A DNA stretch of 64,000 nt from Pseudolactococcus insecticola (GCF_011170065.1 NZ_BLLH01000005.1:1-64000); one strand, 5' to 3'; shown: positions 37,420-44,303, counted from the first letter of the stretch. Numbers and translations are program-made. The notes: generated by a model not told the origin, from the sequence alone.

Positions 37420-38705
37420 CAGAAACCTCCTAGTTGATTCATGTGGCGAATTTCTGAAATGGCGCGTGTCATCTGCCGCGTCAGACCATCATGAAAAAAG
37501 TAAACAAGCCCCGTTGGGCGTTCAGGACTTCTGCCCGCGCGTCCCGCAATCTGGATCAGGCTTGACTTTGTAAACAGTTTGTGGTGAGAATTTTGCACAA
37601 AAACGTCAACTTTTGGAAATGTCACACCGCGCTCTAATATCGTTGTCGAGACTAAAATCGTCAAACTTCCTTTTCTGAACTGGTCGATGATGTCAGCACG
37701 GTTTTCTGCGGTTGAGGCAACAAAGCCTATCTTTTCATCAGGAAATAGTCTGGCTAGATTTTCTGAGAACGATTGACCCAATGAAATAACGGGTGCAAAA
37801 ATCAGGAGCGGAAAGCCAGTTTTTCGCTGTTTTTTGATGTGAAGGATGAGTTTTTTATCGCGACTATCATAGATGGATTTTGGGACGACAAGCGGATTGC
37901 CATGAAAACGTCTTGCGAGCTCACGTTTTTTAAGCGTACCTGTCTGGATGAGGAAATCAAGTTTGTCGGTCGAAGTGGCTGTGAGATAAATCAGGGTTGA
38001 GACAGGCTTTCTCGCGTGTTCAGCCGCAAAATAAAGCGCGTCATTGTCAGCAAAAGGAAAGGCGTCCACCTCGTCAATAATCAGTAGATCAAAAGCCTCA
38101 CGAAAGCGCAGCAGCTGATGGGTGGTTGAAATGACAAGCGGGGTTGCAAAATAAGGCTCAGAATCGGCGTGAAGTAGGGAAATATCAAGTGAAAAATCTT
38201 TGGATAAGCGCGTGAAAAGCTCTCGAGCGACGTCGGTTCTGGGTGTTGCGATACCAACCGCACCACCTGCTGCAATCGTGCTTGCGACCGCAGCGTAGAT
38301 CATCTCAGTCTTACCAGCACCCGTCACAGCGTGGACCAATATCTGAGATTTCTCTCTCACGGCGCGCACCAGTTCTGATGAGATTTCTGACTGGTAGGGC
38401 GTCAGACGGCCTTGCCAGATGAGTGGCTCTTGTTTGGGAAAATCTTGCTGTGGCAGGTGATAGAGAAATTCGTCAGAGCGCACACGACCAAGTGGCAGAC
38501 ATTCTGGGCAAAAGTAGACACCAGGCAGCTCTAGTTTGACGTCAGATAGCAAGGAAGCCGTGCCACAGCGATTGCAAACGGCGTGCGGACCTTGTAGGGT
38601 CATACCGTTTATTTTAACCAGTGATGCTGTGTCAAGGCTGGTCGGTGCGGGATAATATCGGGTAAATTCGATCTCGGTTATGAGACGGCCGTATAAGTTT
38701 TCCAT
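37419..38705 (-). CDS. comFA: Competence helicase ComFA
   Basis: This 428-residue DEAD-like ATPase has an N-terminal zinc finger (CNRCG ... CPECL), Walker A VTGAGKTE, LIIDEVDAFPF (motif II, DEVD), TATST (III) and QIAGRAGR (VI). ComFA helps pull single-stranded DNA through the membrane during transformation. No ribosome binding site is visible at the ATG, and a TACGTATA box similar to the competence (ComX) box TACGAATA lies seven bases upstream. The gene is divergent from yigZ with only 43 bases between starts. Confidence 0.92.
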   Translation of the reverse strand: MENLYGRLITEIEFTRYYPAPTSLDTASLVKINGMTLQGPHAVCNRCGTASLLSDVKLELPGVYFCPECLPLGRVRSDEFLYHLPQQDFPKQEPLIWQGRLTPYQSEISSELVRAVREKSQILVHAVTGAGKTEMIYAAVASTIAAGGAVGIATPRTDVARELFTRLSKDFSLDISLLHADSEPYFATPLVISTTHQLLRFREAFDLLIIDEVDAFPFADNDALYFAAEHARKPVSTLIYLTATSTDKLDFLIQTGTLKKRELARRFHGNPLVVPKSIYDSRDKKLILHIKKQRKTGFPLLIFAPVISLGQSFSENLARLFPDEKIGFVASTAENRADIIDQFRKGSLTILVSTTILERGVTFPKVDVFVQNSHHKLFTKSSLIQIAGRAGRSPERPTGLVYFFHDGLTRQMTRAISEIRHMNQLGGF

Positions 38706-38748
38706 ACTTTTATATACGTATTTTTTTGGAAAATGTTACAATAAATTT
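38706..38748. promoter_or_regulatory. Divergent comFA/yigZ promoter region
   Basis: On the minus strand TACGTATA (38713-38720) resembles the ComX box TACGAATA with one change. On the plus strand TGTTACAAT (38734-38742) is an extended -10 for yigZ. Neither gene has room for a normal leader. Confidence 0.6.
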
Positions 38749-39372
38749 ATGACAATACGGATAAAAAATGATATCAGCACCGAAGAAACGATCAAAAAAT
38801 CACGCTTTATTTGCCAACTAAAACGTGTGACGACTGAAGAAGAAGCGCGTGAATTCATTGCTGCGGTCAAAAAAGAGCATTACAAGGCTAATCATAATGT
38901 CTCGGCATTTGCGATTGGCGATAAGCAGGAAATTCAGCGGTCGTCAGATGATGGTGAGCCGTCTGGTACGGCTGGGATACCCATGCTTGAGATTTTGAAA
39001 AAGCGTGAGCTGACGGATGTTGTTGCGGTTGTGACGCGTTATTTTGGTGGGATTAAGCTTGGTGCGGGTGGGTTGATTCGGGCTTATGCGGGTGCTTGTA
39101 ACCATGCGATTGACGCGGCTGAACTCGTCAGAATCGTTGAGCAGACGCAGCTTGATCTGACGATGGCTTATCCACTTTTTGATAATGTTTCCCGGTTTAT
39201 TGCGACGTCTGGTCTTGTCATATCAGACTCAGTTTTTACGTCAGAGGTGCAGATGACTGTTTTTGTAGACACAGATCAGGTCTCACAGCTGATGCAAGAC
39301 TTGACAGAACAGTTCAGCGGTAAGCTTACCATGGCCCTCCGTGATAAAAAACTTGTAGAAGTCGACATTTGA
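38749..39372 (+). CDS. yigZ: YigZ/IMPACT family protein
   Basis: This 207-residue protein has an N-terminal UPF0029/IMPACT domain with the signature GDKQEIQRSSDDGEPSGTAG followed by YFGGIKLGAGGLIRAY, and a C-terminal ferredoxin-like DUF1949 domain. The bacterial role is unclear; eukaryotic IMPACT regulates translation through GCN1. I chose ATG 38749 (MTIRIKNDISTEE), since the longer in-frame start at 38680 runs into comFA. The -10 box ends six bases before this ATG with no ribosome binding site, suggesting a leaderless mRNA. Confidence 0.9.
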   Translation: MTIRIKNDISTEETIKKSRFICQLKRVTTEEEAREFIAAVKKEHYKANHNVSAFAIGDKQEIQRSSDDGEPSGTAGIPMLEILKKRELTDVVAVVTRYFGGIKLGAGGLIRAYAGACNHAIDAAELVRIVEQTQLDLTMAYPLFDNVSRFIATSGLVISDSVFTSEVQMTVFVDTDQVSQLMQDLTEQFSGKLTMALRDKKLVEVDI

Positions 39373-39381
39373 TGATATAAT
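39353..39381 (+). promoter_or_regulatory. Promoter of ssrA
   Basis: TTGTAG (39353-39358), 17 bases, TATAAT (39376-39381) with TGA before it; 34 bases precede the mature tmRNA 5' end. Confidence 0.8.
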
Positions 39382-39415
39382 AAGGGTTCAAGGGGCTTGC
39401 TACCTTTGAAAACAC

Positions 39416-39765
39416 GGGGTCGTTCTGGATTCGACAGGTGTTGTCGCGTATGAGCTGCGATTGGTGCGGCGCCACCATAAACCGCCGCAGATAAATATAA
39501 CTGCTAAAAATACACAAACTTACGCAGTAGCTGCCTAAACCCCAGCCTGTGTGCCTGATCTTCGCTCGCCTACGGTGACTTGATGGCCTAATCTAGTAGG
39601 ATACGCTCAAGCGTTGTTTCGCCGCTTGATAAGAGATTTAGAGACTCGCAAGCGGGCTTTGTTCGAGGATTGTCTCGCCCGTTTGTTAAATTTAGACAGT
39701 TCCTATGATTGTAGACGCTGATATAGCAAGGCATTTGGACGTGGGTTCGACTCCCACCGGCTCCA
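39416..39765 (+). ncRNA. ssrA: Transfer-messenger RNA (tmRNA)
   Basis: The 5' end GGGGTCG pairs with CGGCTCC near the 3' end (one G-U and one U-G pair) to form the tRNA-like acceptor stem. The T arm is GTGGGTTCGACTCCCAC; CCA is not encoded after discriminator A39765. The tag reading frame at 39503-39538 encodes AKNTQTYAVAA then TAA, close to other lactococcal and streptococcal tags. tmRNA with SmpB rescues stalled ribosomes and marks the nascent peptide for proteolysis. The gene is intact; its 3' end is a common integration site, and an accessory array starts 180 bases downstream. Confidence 0.96.
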
Positions 39766-39774
39766 TTAATGTGA

Positions 39775-39803
39775 GAAGAACTCTTTTTTGTGAGAGTTCT
39801 TTT
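39775..39803 (+). terminator. Terminator of ssrA
   Basis: AGAACTCT and AGAGTTCT pair around TTTTTGTG, followed by TTTTGTT. Confidence 0.8.
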
Positions 39804-39890
39804 GTTATTCCGAAAATTAATGTTGTTTGAAAAAACTGTCTGCGATGTTATTAATTGCCTGTGCTAGTTTAAAAATGAAACGGCTATATC

Positions 39891-39899
39891 TGATATAAT
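39891..39899 (+). promoter_or_regulatory. Extended -10 promoter of the small-gene array
   Basis: TGATATAAT; no clear -35. The first array gene follows 45 bases later behind GAGAGGA. Confidence 0.6.
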
Positions 39900-39944
39900 A
39901 GACTTAGCTAATGACTGAATCAGATAAGAGAGGAATAAATAATA

Positions 39945-40154
39945 ATGGATATTAAAAAAGTAGCAAATTTTTTATATAAAGATGTAAAAATAAAAACAAC
40001 TAGCAATAAAATTTTTGTAGGTAGGTTTATTGATTTTGAAGAAGAAGAAGATGTAGATGTCGATATGGTTCTTTTACAAAATAAAGAACTATGGTTCAAT
40101 GAATTGCAACCAATCCCAGTACCAGACATTCAATCTATCGAGGAGATAAAATAA
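39945..40154 (+). CDS. Array protein A: Sm/SH3-barrel-like small acidic protein
   Basis: This 69-residue protein (MDIKKVANFLYKDVKIKTTS ... FVGRFIDFEEEEDVDVDMVLL ... ELWFNELQPIPVPDIQSIEEIK) is the first of the tandem family. The pattern is a short N-terminal helix, a beta strand with a Lys-rich start, a turn, G-x-F/Y, an acidic EDVDVD loop, a strand and a final SIEEI. It resembles the strand order of Sm-like/SH3 barrels; the function is unknown. It has a good ribosome binding site (GAGAGGA). Its terminal codons ATCGAGGAGATA carry the GAGGAG that serves the next gene, whose ATG overlaps its TAA. Confidence 0.8.
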   Translation: MDIKKVANFLYKDVKIKTTSNKIFVGRFIDFEEEEDVDVDMVLLQNKELWFNELQPIPVPDIQSIEEIK

Positions 40155-40369
40155 TGGACGTAAAAAAAGTTACACCTTTTAGGCGTAAAAATATTAAAAT
40201 TTTGATGAAAGACGGCAATGAATATTTAGGCGTTTTTTATGACTATGAGGACGATGAAGATGTAGATGTCGATACGATTCTATTGGAAACTGAAGAACTA
40301 TGGTTCAATCAGTTAAAACCAATACCAGTACCAGACATCTTATCAATCGAGGAGTGGCCTAGTGTATGA
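40154..40369 (+). CDS. Array protein B: Sm/SH3-barrel-like small acidic protein
   Basis: This 71-residue paralogue (MDVKKVTPFRRKNIKILMKDG ... YEDDEDVDVDTILL ... ELWFNQLKPIPVPDILSIEEWPSV) has the clearest Sm1-like pattern: K-x-V/I-K-x-x-x-K-D-G-x-x-x-x-G-x-F-x-D-Y. Its start overlaps the stop of gene A (TAATG), and its own stop overlaps the start of gene C (ATGA). It shares 41 identical bases in its acidic core with the gene at 41996, so the two have exchanged sequence recently. Confidence 0.8.
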   Translation: MDVKKVTPFRRKNIKILMKDGNEYLGVFYDYEDDEDVDVDTILLETEELWFNQLKPIPVPDILSIEEWPSV

Positions 40370-40623
40370 CAGCAACTGAAGAAGTTTTGAATGTGATTGA
40401 TAAAGGTGTCGAATTAACACACCCTCATTTTTCTGATTGGGTATTGGATATTGAAAAAATACTTTTCGAGAAAAATGACGATCTAGAAAAAGAAAATGCT
40501 GAATTAAATGACTATCTTCAGACGGAGTTTGTATATTTCGTAGATACTTATGCTGATAAAGATGATGAACAATTCAGAAACGAGATAAAGACTAAACTGG
40601 ATAAAATAAAATCTATTATTTAA
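40366..40623 (+). CDS. Array protein C: helical acidic protein, unrelated to the barrel family
   Basis: This 85-residue protein (MTATEEVLNVIDKGVELTHP ... LEKENAELNDYLQTEFVYFV ... KLDKIKSII) is predicted all-helical with a short coiled coil around residues 40-60. It overlaps gene B by four bases (ATGA), so it is translationally coupled to it. It could be a different component of the same system, or cargo carried in the array. I do not recognise it. Confidence 0.7.
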   Translation: MTATEEVLNVIDKGVELTHPHFSDWVLDIEKILFEKNDDLEKENAELNDYLQTEFVYFVDTYADKDDEQFRNEIKTKLDKIKSII

Positions 40624-40663
40624 ACAAGATAGACGAAGATTTATAAAAAAGAGAGGCAATAAA

Positions 40664-40813
40664 ATGGAATTACGAGATTATCTTGGAAATAAAGTCAAGT
40701 TCATGAGATGGTTTAGTCAGTTTTTTGAAATCGGAAGTTAGATCTATCAAGGTAATCGAATATTATGATCAGAATGACAGACAGTCACTTAATCCAAGAA
40801 AGGATTATATGAG
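40664..40813 (+). pseudogene. Decayed copy of the array gene at 41245
   Basis: Begins ATGGAATTACGAGATTATC, coding MELRDYLGNKVKFMRWF, which parallels MNLRKYLGKNVKVIF of the gene at 41245. It then stops after 25 codons (TAG at 40739). Further on, the bases around 40776-40790 (GACAGACAGTCACTTAA) match the 3' end of the same gene (GACAGGCAGTCACTTAA). The middle is deleted. A ribosome binding site (GAGAGG) survives. Confidence 0.6.
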
Positions 40814-40957
40814 ATGAGTATAGATGAAATAGTGAAATTCAAAAATAAAACTGTAATTGTCAAAACTCCTTTCGGTGACTTTAAGGGTAGATACACAAAA
40901 GATTATTTTGATATAGATTATGATTTTGAAGATGTAGTTGATATTCAAGTCATTTAA
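40814..40957 (+). CDS. Array protein E: short (47-residue) barrel-family member
   Basis: ATG 40814 opens MSIDEIVKFKNKTVIVKTPFGDFKGRYTK, ending DYDFEDVVDIQVI. It follows the family pattern through the acidic core but lacks the ELWFN and PVPDI-SIE ending, so it looks C-terminally truncated. The ribosome binding site is AAGGATTATATGAG, of moderate quality. It may be a remnant. Confidence 0.5.
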   Translation: MSIDEIVKFKNKTVIVKTPFGDFKGRYTKDYFDIDYDFEDVVDIQVI

Positions 40958-40991
40958 CGCCGTTTGACCCTAGAAAAGAGGTTAAAAGAAC

Positions 40992-41213
40992 ATGGAATAT
41001 AAGGAAATAAAAAAATACGTTCGTAAAAACGTTGAGATTACAACTAAAACTAACGTAATCCGAGGTTTCTATGTTCAATCTGATTTAGATGACAATGAAG
41101 AAGGAACTGACTTGATTTGGTATGTTGTCTTAGAAACCCCTAAAACGGATATTACTGGCGAAGTTGAACTGATTCCAATATCAGAAATAAAATCAATTGA
41201 GGTAACTGAGTAA
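40992..41213 (+). CDS. Array protein F: divergent Sm/SH3-barrel-like protein
   Basis: This 73-residue protein (MEYKEIKKYVRKNVEITTKT ... RGFYVQSDLDDNEEGTDLIWYVVLET ... ELIPISEIKSIEVTE) is a divergent member. The start of the first strand, G-F-Y turn, acidic loop and final SEIKSIE are conserved, but the EDVDVD core is replaced. The overall pattern resembles small LSm-like proteins known from other Firmicutes; this is by eye. AAGAGG precedes the ATG. Confidence 0.75.
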   Translation: MEYKEIKKYVRKNVEITTKTNVIRGFYVQSDLDDNEEGTDLIWYVVLETPKTDITGEVELIPISEIKSIEVTE

Positions 41214-41244
41214 TGGGTAAAGAATTCACTAAGAAGAAAAAACG

Positions 41245-41562
41245 ATGAATTTGCGAAAATATCTTGGGAAAAACGTAAAAGTAATATTTATTGATGGACA
41301 GATTTTACAAGGATATGATGGGAAAGCATTGCCTAGTAAGTTATTGATTGATAATGAGGAAGCGCAAAAAATTGTAGAACAAATGCGGTTGCCTAAAGGA
41401 TTCGATGGCTTAAGGCCTGTAACTTATGAAGCTGAAGATTATATTGCGATATTCATAGACCCTGAAACTGGAGAAGAAATTAAAACTAAATTTGTAACTG
41501 TGTCGTTTAGAAAGACAGGCAGTCACTTAACGCCTAAAAAAACCAAAAAGGATAAAGGATAA
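41245..41562 (+). CDS. Array protein G: longer (105-residue) barrel-like protein
   Basis: MNLRKYLGKNVKVIFIDGQILQGYDG opens with the K-Y-L-G-K-x-V-K-V-x-x-x-D-G pattern typical of Sm-like folds. A longer C-terminal half contains DPETGEEIKTKFVTVSFRKTGSH and a Lys-rich tail. The 40664 pseudogene is a deleted copy of it. GAAGAAAAAACG precedes the start, a poor ribosome binding site. Gene H starts six bases after its stop. Confidence 0.72.
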   Translation: MNLRKYLGKNVKVIFIDGQILQGYDGKALPSKLLIDNEEAQKIVEQMRLPKGFDGLRPVTYEAEDYIAIFIDPETGEEIKTKFVTVSFRKTGSHLTPKKTKKDKG

Positions 41563-41568
41563 ACGATA

Positions 41569-41778
41569 ATGGATGTAAAAAAAGTTACGCCTTTTAGGCA
41601 AAAAGATATTAAAGTTCTGATGAAAGACGGAACGGTATTTATAGGTTTTTTTGATGACTATGAAGATGATGAAGATGTAGATGTCGATACGATTCTACTG
41701 GAAAATGAAGATTTGTGGTTCAATGAATTACAACCAATACCAGTACCAGATATCCAATCAATCGAGGAGATCAAATAA
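41569..41778 (+). CDS. Array protein H: Sm/SH3-barrel-like small acidic protein
   Basis: This 69-residue protein (MDVKKVTPFRQKDIKVLMKDG ... YEDDEDVDVDTILL ... DLWFNELQPIPVPDIQSIEEIK) is very close to B in its first half and to A at its end, so it is a mosaic. Its last codons carry GAGGAG, and its TAA overlaps the ATG of the next reading frame. Confidence 0.8.
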   Translation: MDVKKVTPFRQKDIKVLMKDGTVFIGFFDDYEDDEDVDVDTILLENEDLWFNELQPIPVPDIQSIEEIK

Positions 41779-41996
41779 TGGACGTGAAAAATGTAAGCAA
41801 ATTTCTGTATAAATGGGTGAAAATCACAACTGATACAGAAGTTTTCGAAGGATATTTTACAGACTACGCAGACGACTGGGAAGAAAATGATGATGAGGAT
41901 ATTGTTCTTTTAAGAAATGAAGATAAATGATACAACTCACTAAAACCTATCTCTGTATCAGAAATCAAATCAATTGAAGAAAGTAATAAGCAATAA
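41778..41996 (+). pseudogene. Array gene I: family member interrupted by a TGA at the conserved Trp
   Basis: MDVKNVSKFLYKWVKITTDT runs to ...VLLRNEDK and then meets TGA at 41928-41930, exactly where paralogues have TGG (LWFN). After the stop the same frame continues YNSLKPISVSEIKSIEESNKQ to TAA, which overlaps the next ATG. A single G-to-A change therefore splits an otherwise intact gene. The 50-residue product may still be made. Programmed read-through is possible but unsupported. Confidence 0.72.
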
Positions 41997-42232
41997 TGGA
42001 CGTTAAAAAAGTCACACCGTTTAGACGGAAAACAATTAAGGTTGTAACTAATAAAAACAAAATATTTGTAGGTAGGTTTATTGACTATGAGGACGATGAA
42101 GATGTAGATGTCGATACGATTCTTTTACAAAATAAAGAATTATGGTTCAATGAATTACAATCAATTCCAGTACCAGATATACTATCAATCGAGGTGGTGG
42201 AAAATAAAAGGCAAATAAAACGACTAAATTAA
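41996..42232 (+). CDS. Array protein J: mosaic Sm/SH3-barrel-like protein
   Basis: This 78-residue protein has alternating blocks: MDVKKVTPFRRK as in B, then NKIFVGRFID as in A, YEDDEDVDVDTILL as in B, LQNKELWFNELQ as in A, and PVPDILSIE as in B. Its start overlaps the stop of I (TAATG). Its C-terminus departs from the family after SIE (VVENKRQIKRLN), where the GAGGAG site has become GAGGTGG. Confidence 0.8.
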   Translation: MDVKKVTPFRRKTIKVVTNKNKIFVGRFIDYEDDEDVDVDTILLQNKELWFNELQSIPVPDILSIEVVENKRQIKRLN

Positions 42233-42252
42233 AAGAGTTTAATATTGTGACT

Positions 42253-42390
42253 ATGAAAGATGGCACAGTTGGAACGATACTTGAAGTTTTTGATGACAAA
42301 GAAATCATGATTGATGTAGAAGTCGGGGAAGATTATGAGCAATTGACAGTTAAAATTAGTGACATCAAATTGATCGAGGAGATAAACTAA
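42253..42390 (+). CDS. Array protein K: short divergent family member or remnant
   Basis: The frame reads MKDGTVGTILEVFDDKEIMIDVEVGED and ends ISDIKLIEEIN. It aligns with the family from the K-D-G turn onward but lacks the first strand. Upstream in-frame codons (KEFNIVT, with a GTG at 42247) look like family sequence without a start codon. The gene is therefore probably 5'-damaged, using GTG 42247 or ATG 42253. Its end (GAGGAG, TAATGG) still supplies the site for gene L. Confidence 0.5.
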   Translation: MKDGTVGTILEVFDDKEIMIDVEVGEDYEQLTVKISDIKLIEEIN

Positions 42391-42578
42391 TGGCAAAAGA
42401 TGATTACCATTTACCGTATATCAGATTAAAAAAATATCTGTATGATCATCTAAAATCTTGCAATGCAGCAGCAAAAAGAATAGAAAACACGGCTGTGACC
42501 TTCACTCAGGATGAAGTTGATGCTATGGTGTCGGAGTCTGTAACAAAGGCGATGTCTGAGCTGAGTTTTATCAGTTGA
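42390..42578 (+). CDS. Array protein L: small helical protein closing the array
   Basis: This 62-residue protein (MAKDDYHLPYIRLKKYLYDH ... FTQDEVDAMVSESVTKAMSELSFIS) is predicted helical and is not of the barrel family. It is coupled to K through TAATG with GAGGAG seven bases before the ATG. I do not recognise it. No terminator is evident in the 100 bases after it. Confidence 0.65.
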   Translation: MAKDDYHLPYIRLKKYLYDHLKSCNAAAKRIENTAVTFTQDEVDAMVSESVTKAMSELSFIS

Positions 42579-42657
42579 GCATAAAGCGCTAGAATTCATC
42601 AATTAGTACCATTTTTTGATTTCACAATAAAGTTGCAAGTCACCACTTTATCTAAAT

Positions 42658-42667
42658 ATGTTATAAT
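42658..42667 (+). promoter_or_regulatory. Extended -10 promoter of the glycosyltransferase gene
   Basis: ATGTTATAAT, 19 bases before the ATG and just upstream of the AGGAG at 42674-42678. Confidence 0.6.
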
Positions 42668-42686
42668 AATATCAGGAGATTTAAAG

Positions 42687-43766
42687 ATGACAAATTGGAT
42701 TACGCGTCTCAATGGCGCAGCAAACAAAGAAAAAACGGCGTCTGGTTTTATTGCCAATCATGATGCGGCGCAGTCCGCTAAGGAAATTGGCTTTTCACAG
42801 ATCAATTATTTCAGATATAACGGTAAAGAGGAGTCGCCAGATGCTCTAAATGCGCGGCTGGATGGTATTTTGGCGGCAGTTCGGCCTGGTGATACAATCG
42901 TTTATCAGTACCCGATGTGGCAGATTGATCTCAAGTTTGAGCAGCGTTTTCTTGCCAAGGTTCGCAGAAAGTCTGGTGCTAAGGTGATTGCGCTAGTTTG
43001 GGATATTTTATCTTGGCTGCATGATGATCGTGATCGTGATTATACGCAGGATTGGTCCCTCAAAGCACTCAATGAGTTTGATCTGGTGATTTGTGCCAAT
43101 CCGAAAATGGCGCAACGCCTCAAGACGCAAGGTGGTGTGACAAAGCCGATTTTGTCATGGGATTTGTCGGATTCTCGGTATGACGGGCCTTTGCGTGAGA
43201 AAACTTTCCAGAAAAAACTATTTTTCGTCGGGCGTTTGGACAAGTCTGACTTTTCACAATACAAGGCAAAGACAAAAATGGCGCTGATTGGCGGTATGGG
43301 GCCGAAGTCTGAACCCTTGTCAGACGAGGTCTTGCATCAGGAAAATCTGATTTTCCATGGTGAGATGCCAAATGACGAAATTCCATTCATGTTTGACGGT
43401 GGTTTTGGCGTGATAAACTATGCGACGGATAACCTTGATAATGCCTTTTTCAAAGGCAATGGGACCTATGGTCAGTATAATAATCCGCTGAAACTCTCGC
43501 AATATCTTGCGGGTGGCATTCCTGTTATTGTGGCGTCAAACTCAGCGCATGCGGACTTTGTGAGAGAAAAAAATATCGGCCTGGTCTTGGATGATCTTAA
43601 CCAGATTGATGCGATTTTGGATGCCATGACAGCTGAGGACTATCAAAAAATGCTGGATGCGCTAAAACCGTATCAAGAAGCAGTTAGCACGGGATTCTTT
43701 ACCAAACGTGCACTCATGGAAGCGCTCCGGATCACGCAGCTTGGTTTGACGGATAATGTGCTTTGA
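42687..43766 (+). CDS. Glycosyltransferase, Gtf3/galactofuranosyltransferase-like
   Basis: This 359-residue protein begins MTNWITRLNGAANKEKTASG. It has the pattern of the Gtf3/Nss family (GT-B fold): DTIVYQYPMWQIDLKFEQ in the N-lobe, FVGRLDKSDF at the interdomain start, and a donor-site stretch YGQYNNPLKLSQYLAGGIPVIVASNSAHADFV with Asn-Pro-Lys-Leu. Such enzymes elongate glycans on serine-rich surface proteins or make galactofuranosyl links. The acceptor here is unknown, and no serine-rich adhesin adjoins. I chose ATG 42687, eight bases after AGGAG. Confidence 0.85.
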   Translation: MTNWITRLNGAANKEKTASGFIANHDAAQSAKEIGFSQINYFRYNGKEESPDALNARLDGILAAVRPGDTIVYQYPMWQIDLKFEQRFLAKVRRKSGAKVIALVWDILSWLHDDRDRDYTQDWSLKALNEFDLVICANPKMAQRLKTQGGVTKPILSWDLSDSRYDGPLREKTFQKKLFFVGRLDKSDFSQYKAKTKMALIGGMGPKSEPLSDEVLHQENLIFHGEMPNDEIPFMFDGGFGVINYATDNLDNAFFKGNGTYGQYNNPLKLSQYLAGGIPVIVASNSAHADFVREKNIGLVLDDLNQIDAILDAMTAEDYQKMLDALKPYQEAVSTGFFTKRALMEALRITQLGLTDNVL

Positions 43767-43784
43767 TAAACATGAAAAATCAAC

Positions 43785-43824
43785 AAAAGAACTTCTGACG
43801 ATATGAGTCGTCAGAAGTTCTTTT
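43785..43824. terminator. Bidirectional terminator between the glycosyltransferase and flavodoxin genes
   Basis: AAAAGAACTTCTGACGA and its exact complement TCGTCAGAAGTTCTTTT surround a six-base loop. Confidence 0.93.
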
Positions 43825-43826
43825 GA

Positions 43827-44270
43827 TTAGTCAGCTTGACTCGCAAGTGCTTCGGCAAATGCTTCAAGTTTGATGATGTCGTCTTCTTCGGCGGCAAGGT
43901 CAACCTTGACATTTTCGGCACCTTTTTCAGCAGATGTTTTAGCAAATGCTGCGTCAAAATCATCAACAGATTTACAAAACTCATCGTAGAATGTATCGCC
44001 AGAACCTACAACACCGTAGATTTTACCTGAGAGATCCAAGTCTTGCAAGTCGTCATAAAAATCAACGATTTCATCAGGAAGTTCACCATCACCATAGGTA
44101 TAAGTCGCAACGATAGCGATGTCAGCATCCTCAAAGTCAGCAGCATCAACGGTGGTACATTCGTCAATATCAACGTCAAGTCCTAGTGACTCGAGCTTTT
44201 CAGCTACGATGTCAGCGATTTCTTCAGTGTTGCCAGTCATACTGGCGTATACGATCTTAGCTAAAGCCAT
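43827..44270 (-). CDS. Flavodoxin
   Basis: This 147-residue acidic protein begins MALAKIVYASMTGNTEEIADIV, with the FMN phosphate loop SMTGNTE, aromatic-flanked YTYGDGELPDE and GSGDTFYDEFC. It is a short- to mid-chain flavodoxin carrying electrons at low potential. I set the start at ATG 44270, since GGAG lies just upstream; a TTG at 44282 overlaps that site. It has its own promoter at 44304-44331. Confidence 0.93.
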   Translation of the reverse strand: MALAKIVYASMTGNTEEIADIVAEKLESLGLDVDIDECTTVDAADFEDADIAIVATYTYGDGELPDEIVDFYDDLQDLDLSGKIYGVVGSGDTFYDEFCKSVDDFDAAFAKTSAEKGAENVKVDLAAEEDDIIKLEAFAEALASQAD

Positions 44271-44303
44271 AATTTTCTCCAATTAAATTTTAAGATTAAG
44301 AAA

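Noticed and set aside
39740-42680. Integrated element at ssrA with att repeats
   Set aside because: The 3' end of tmRNA (GTTCGACTCCCACCGGCTCCA) was not found repeated downstream, and no integrase or transposase gene is present. The array may still be island-derived, but no attachment site can be called.
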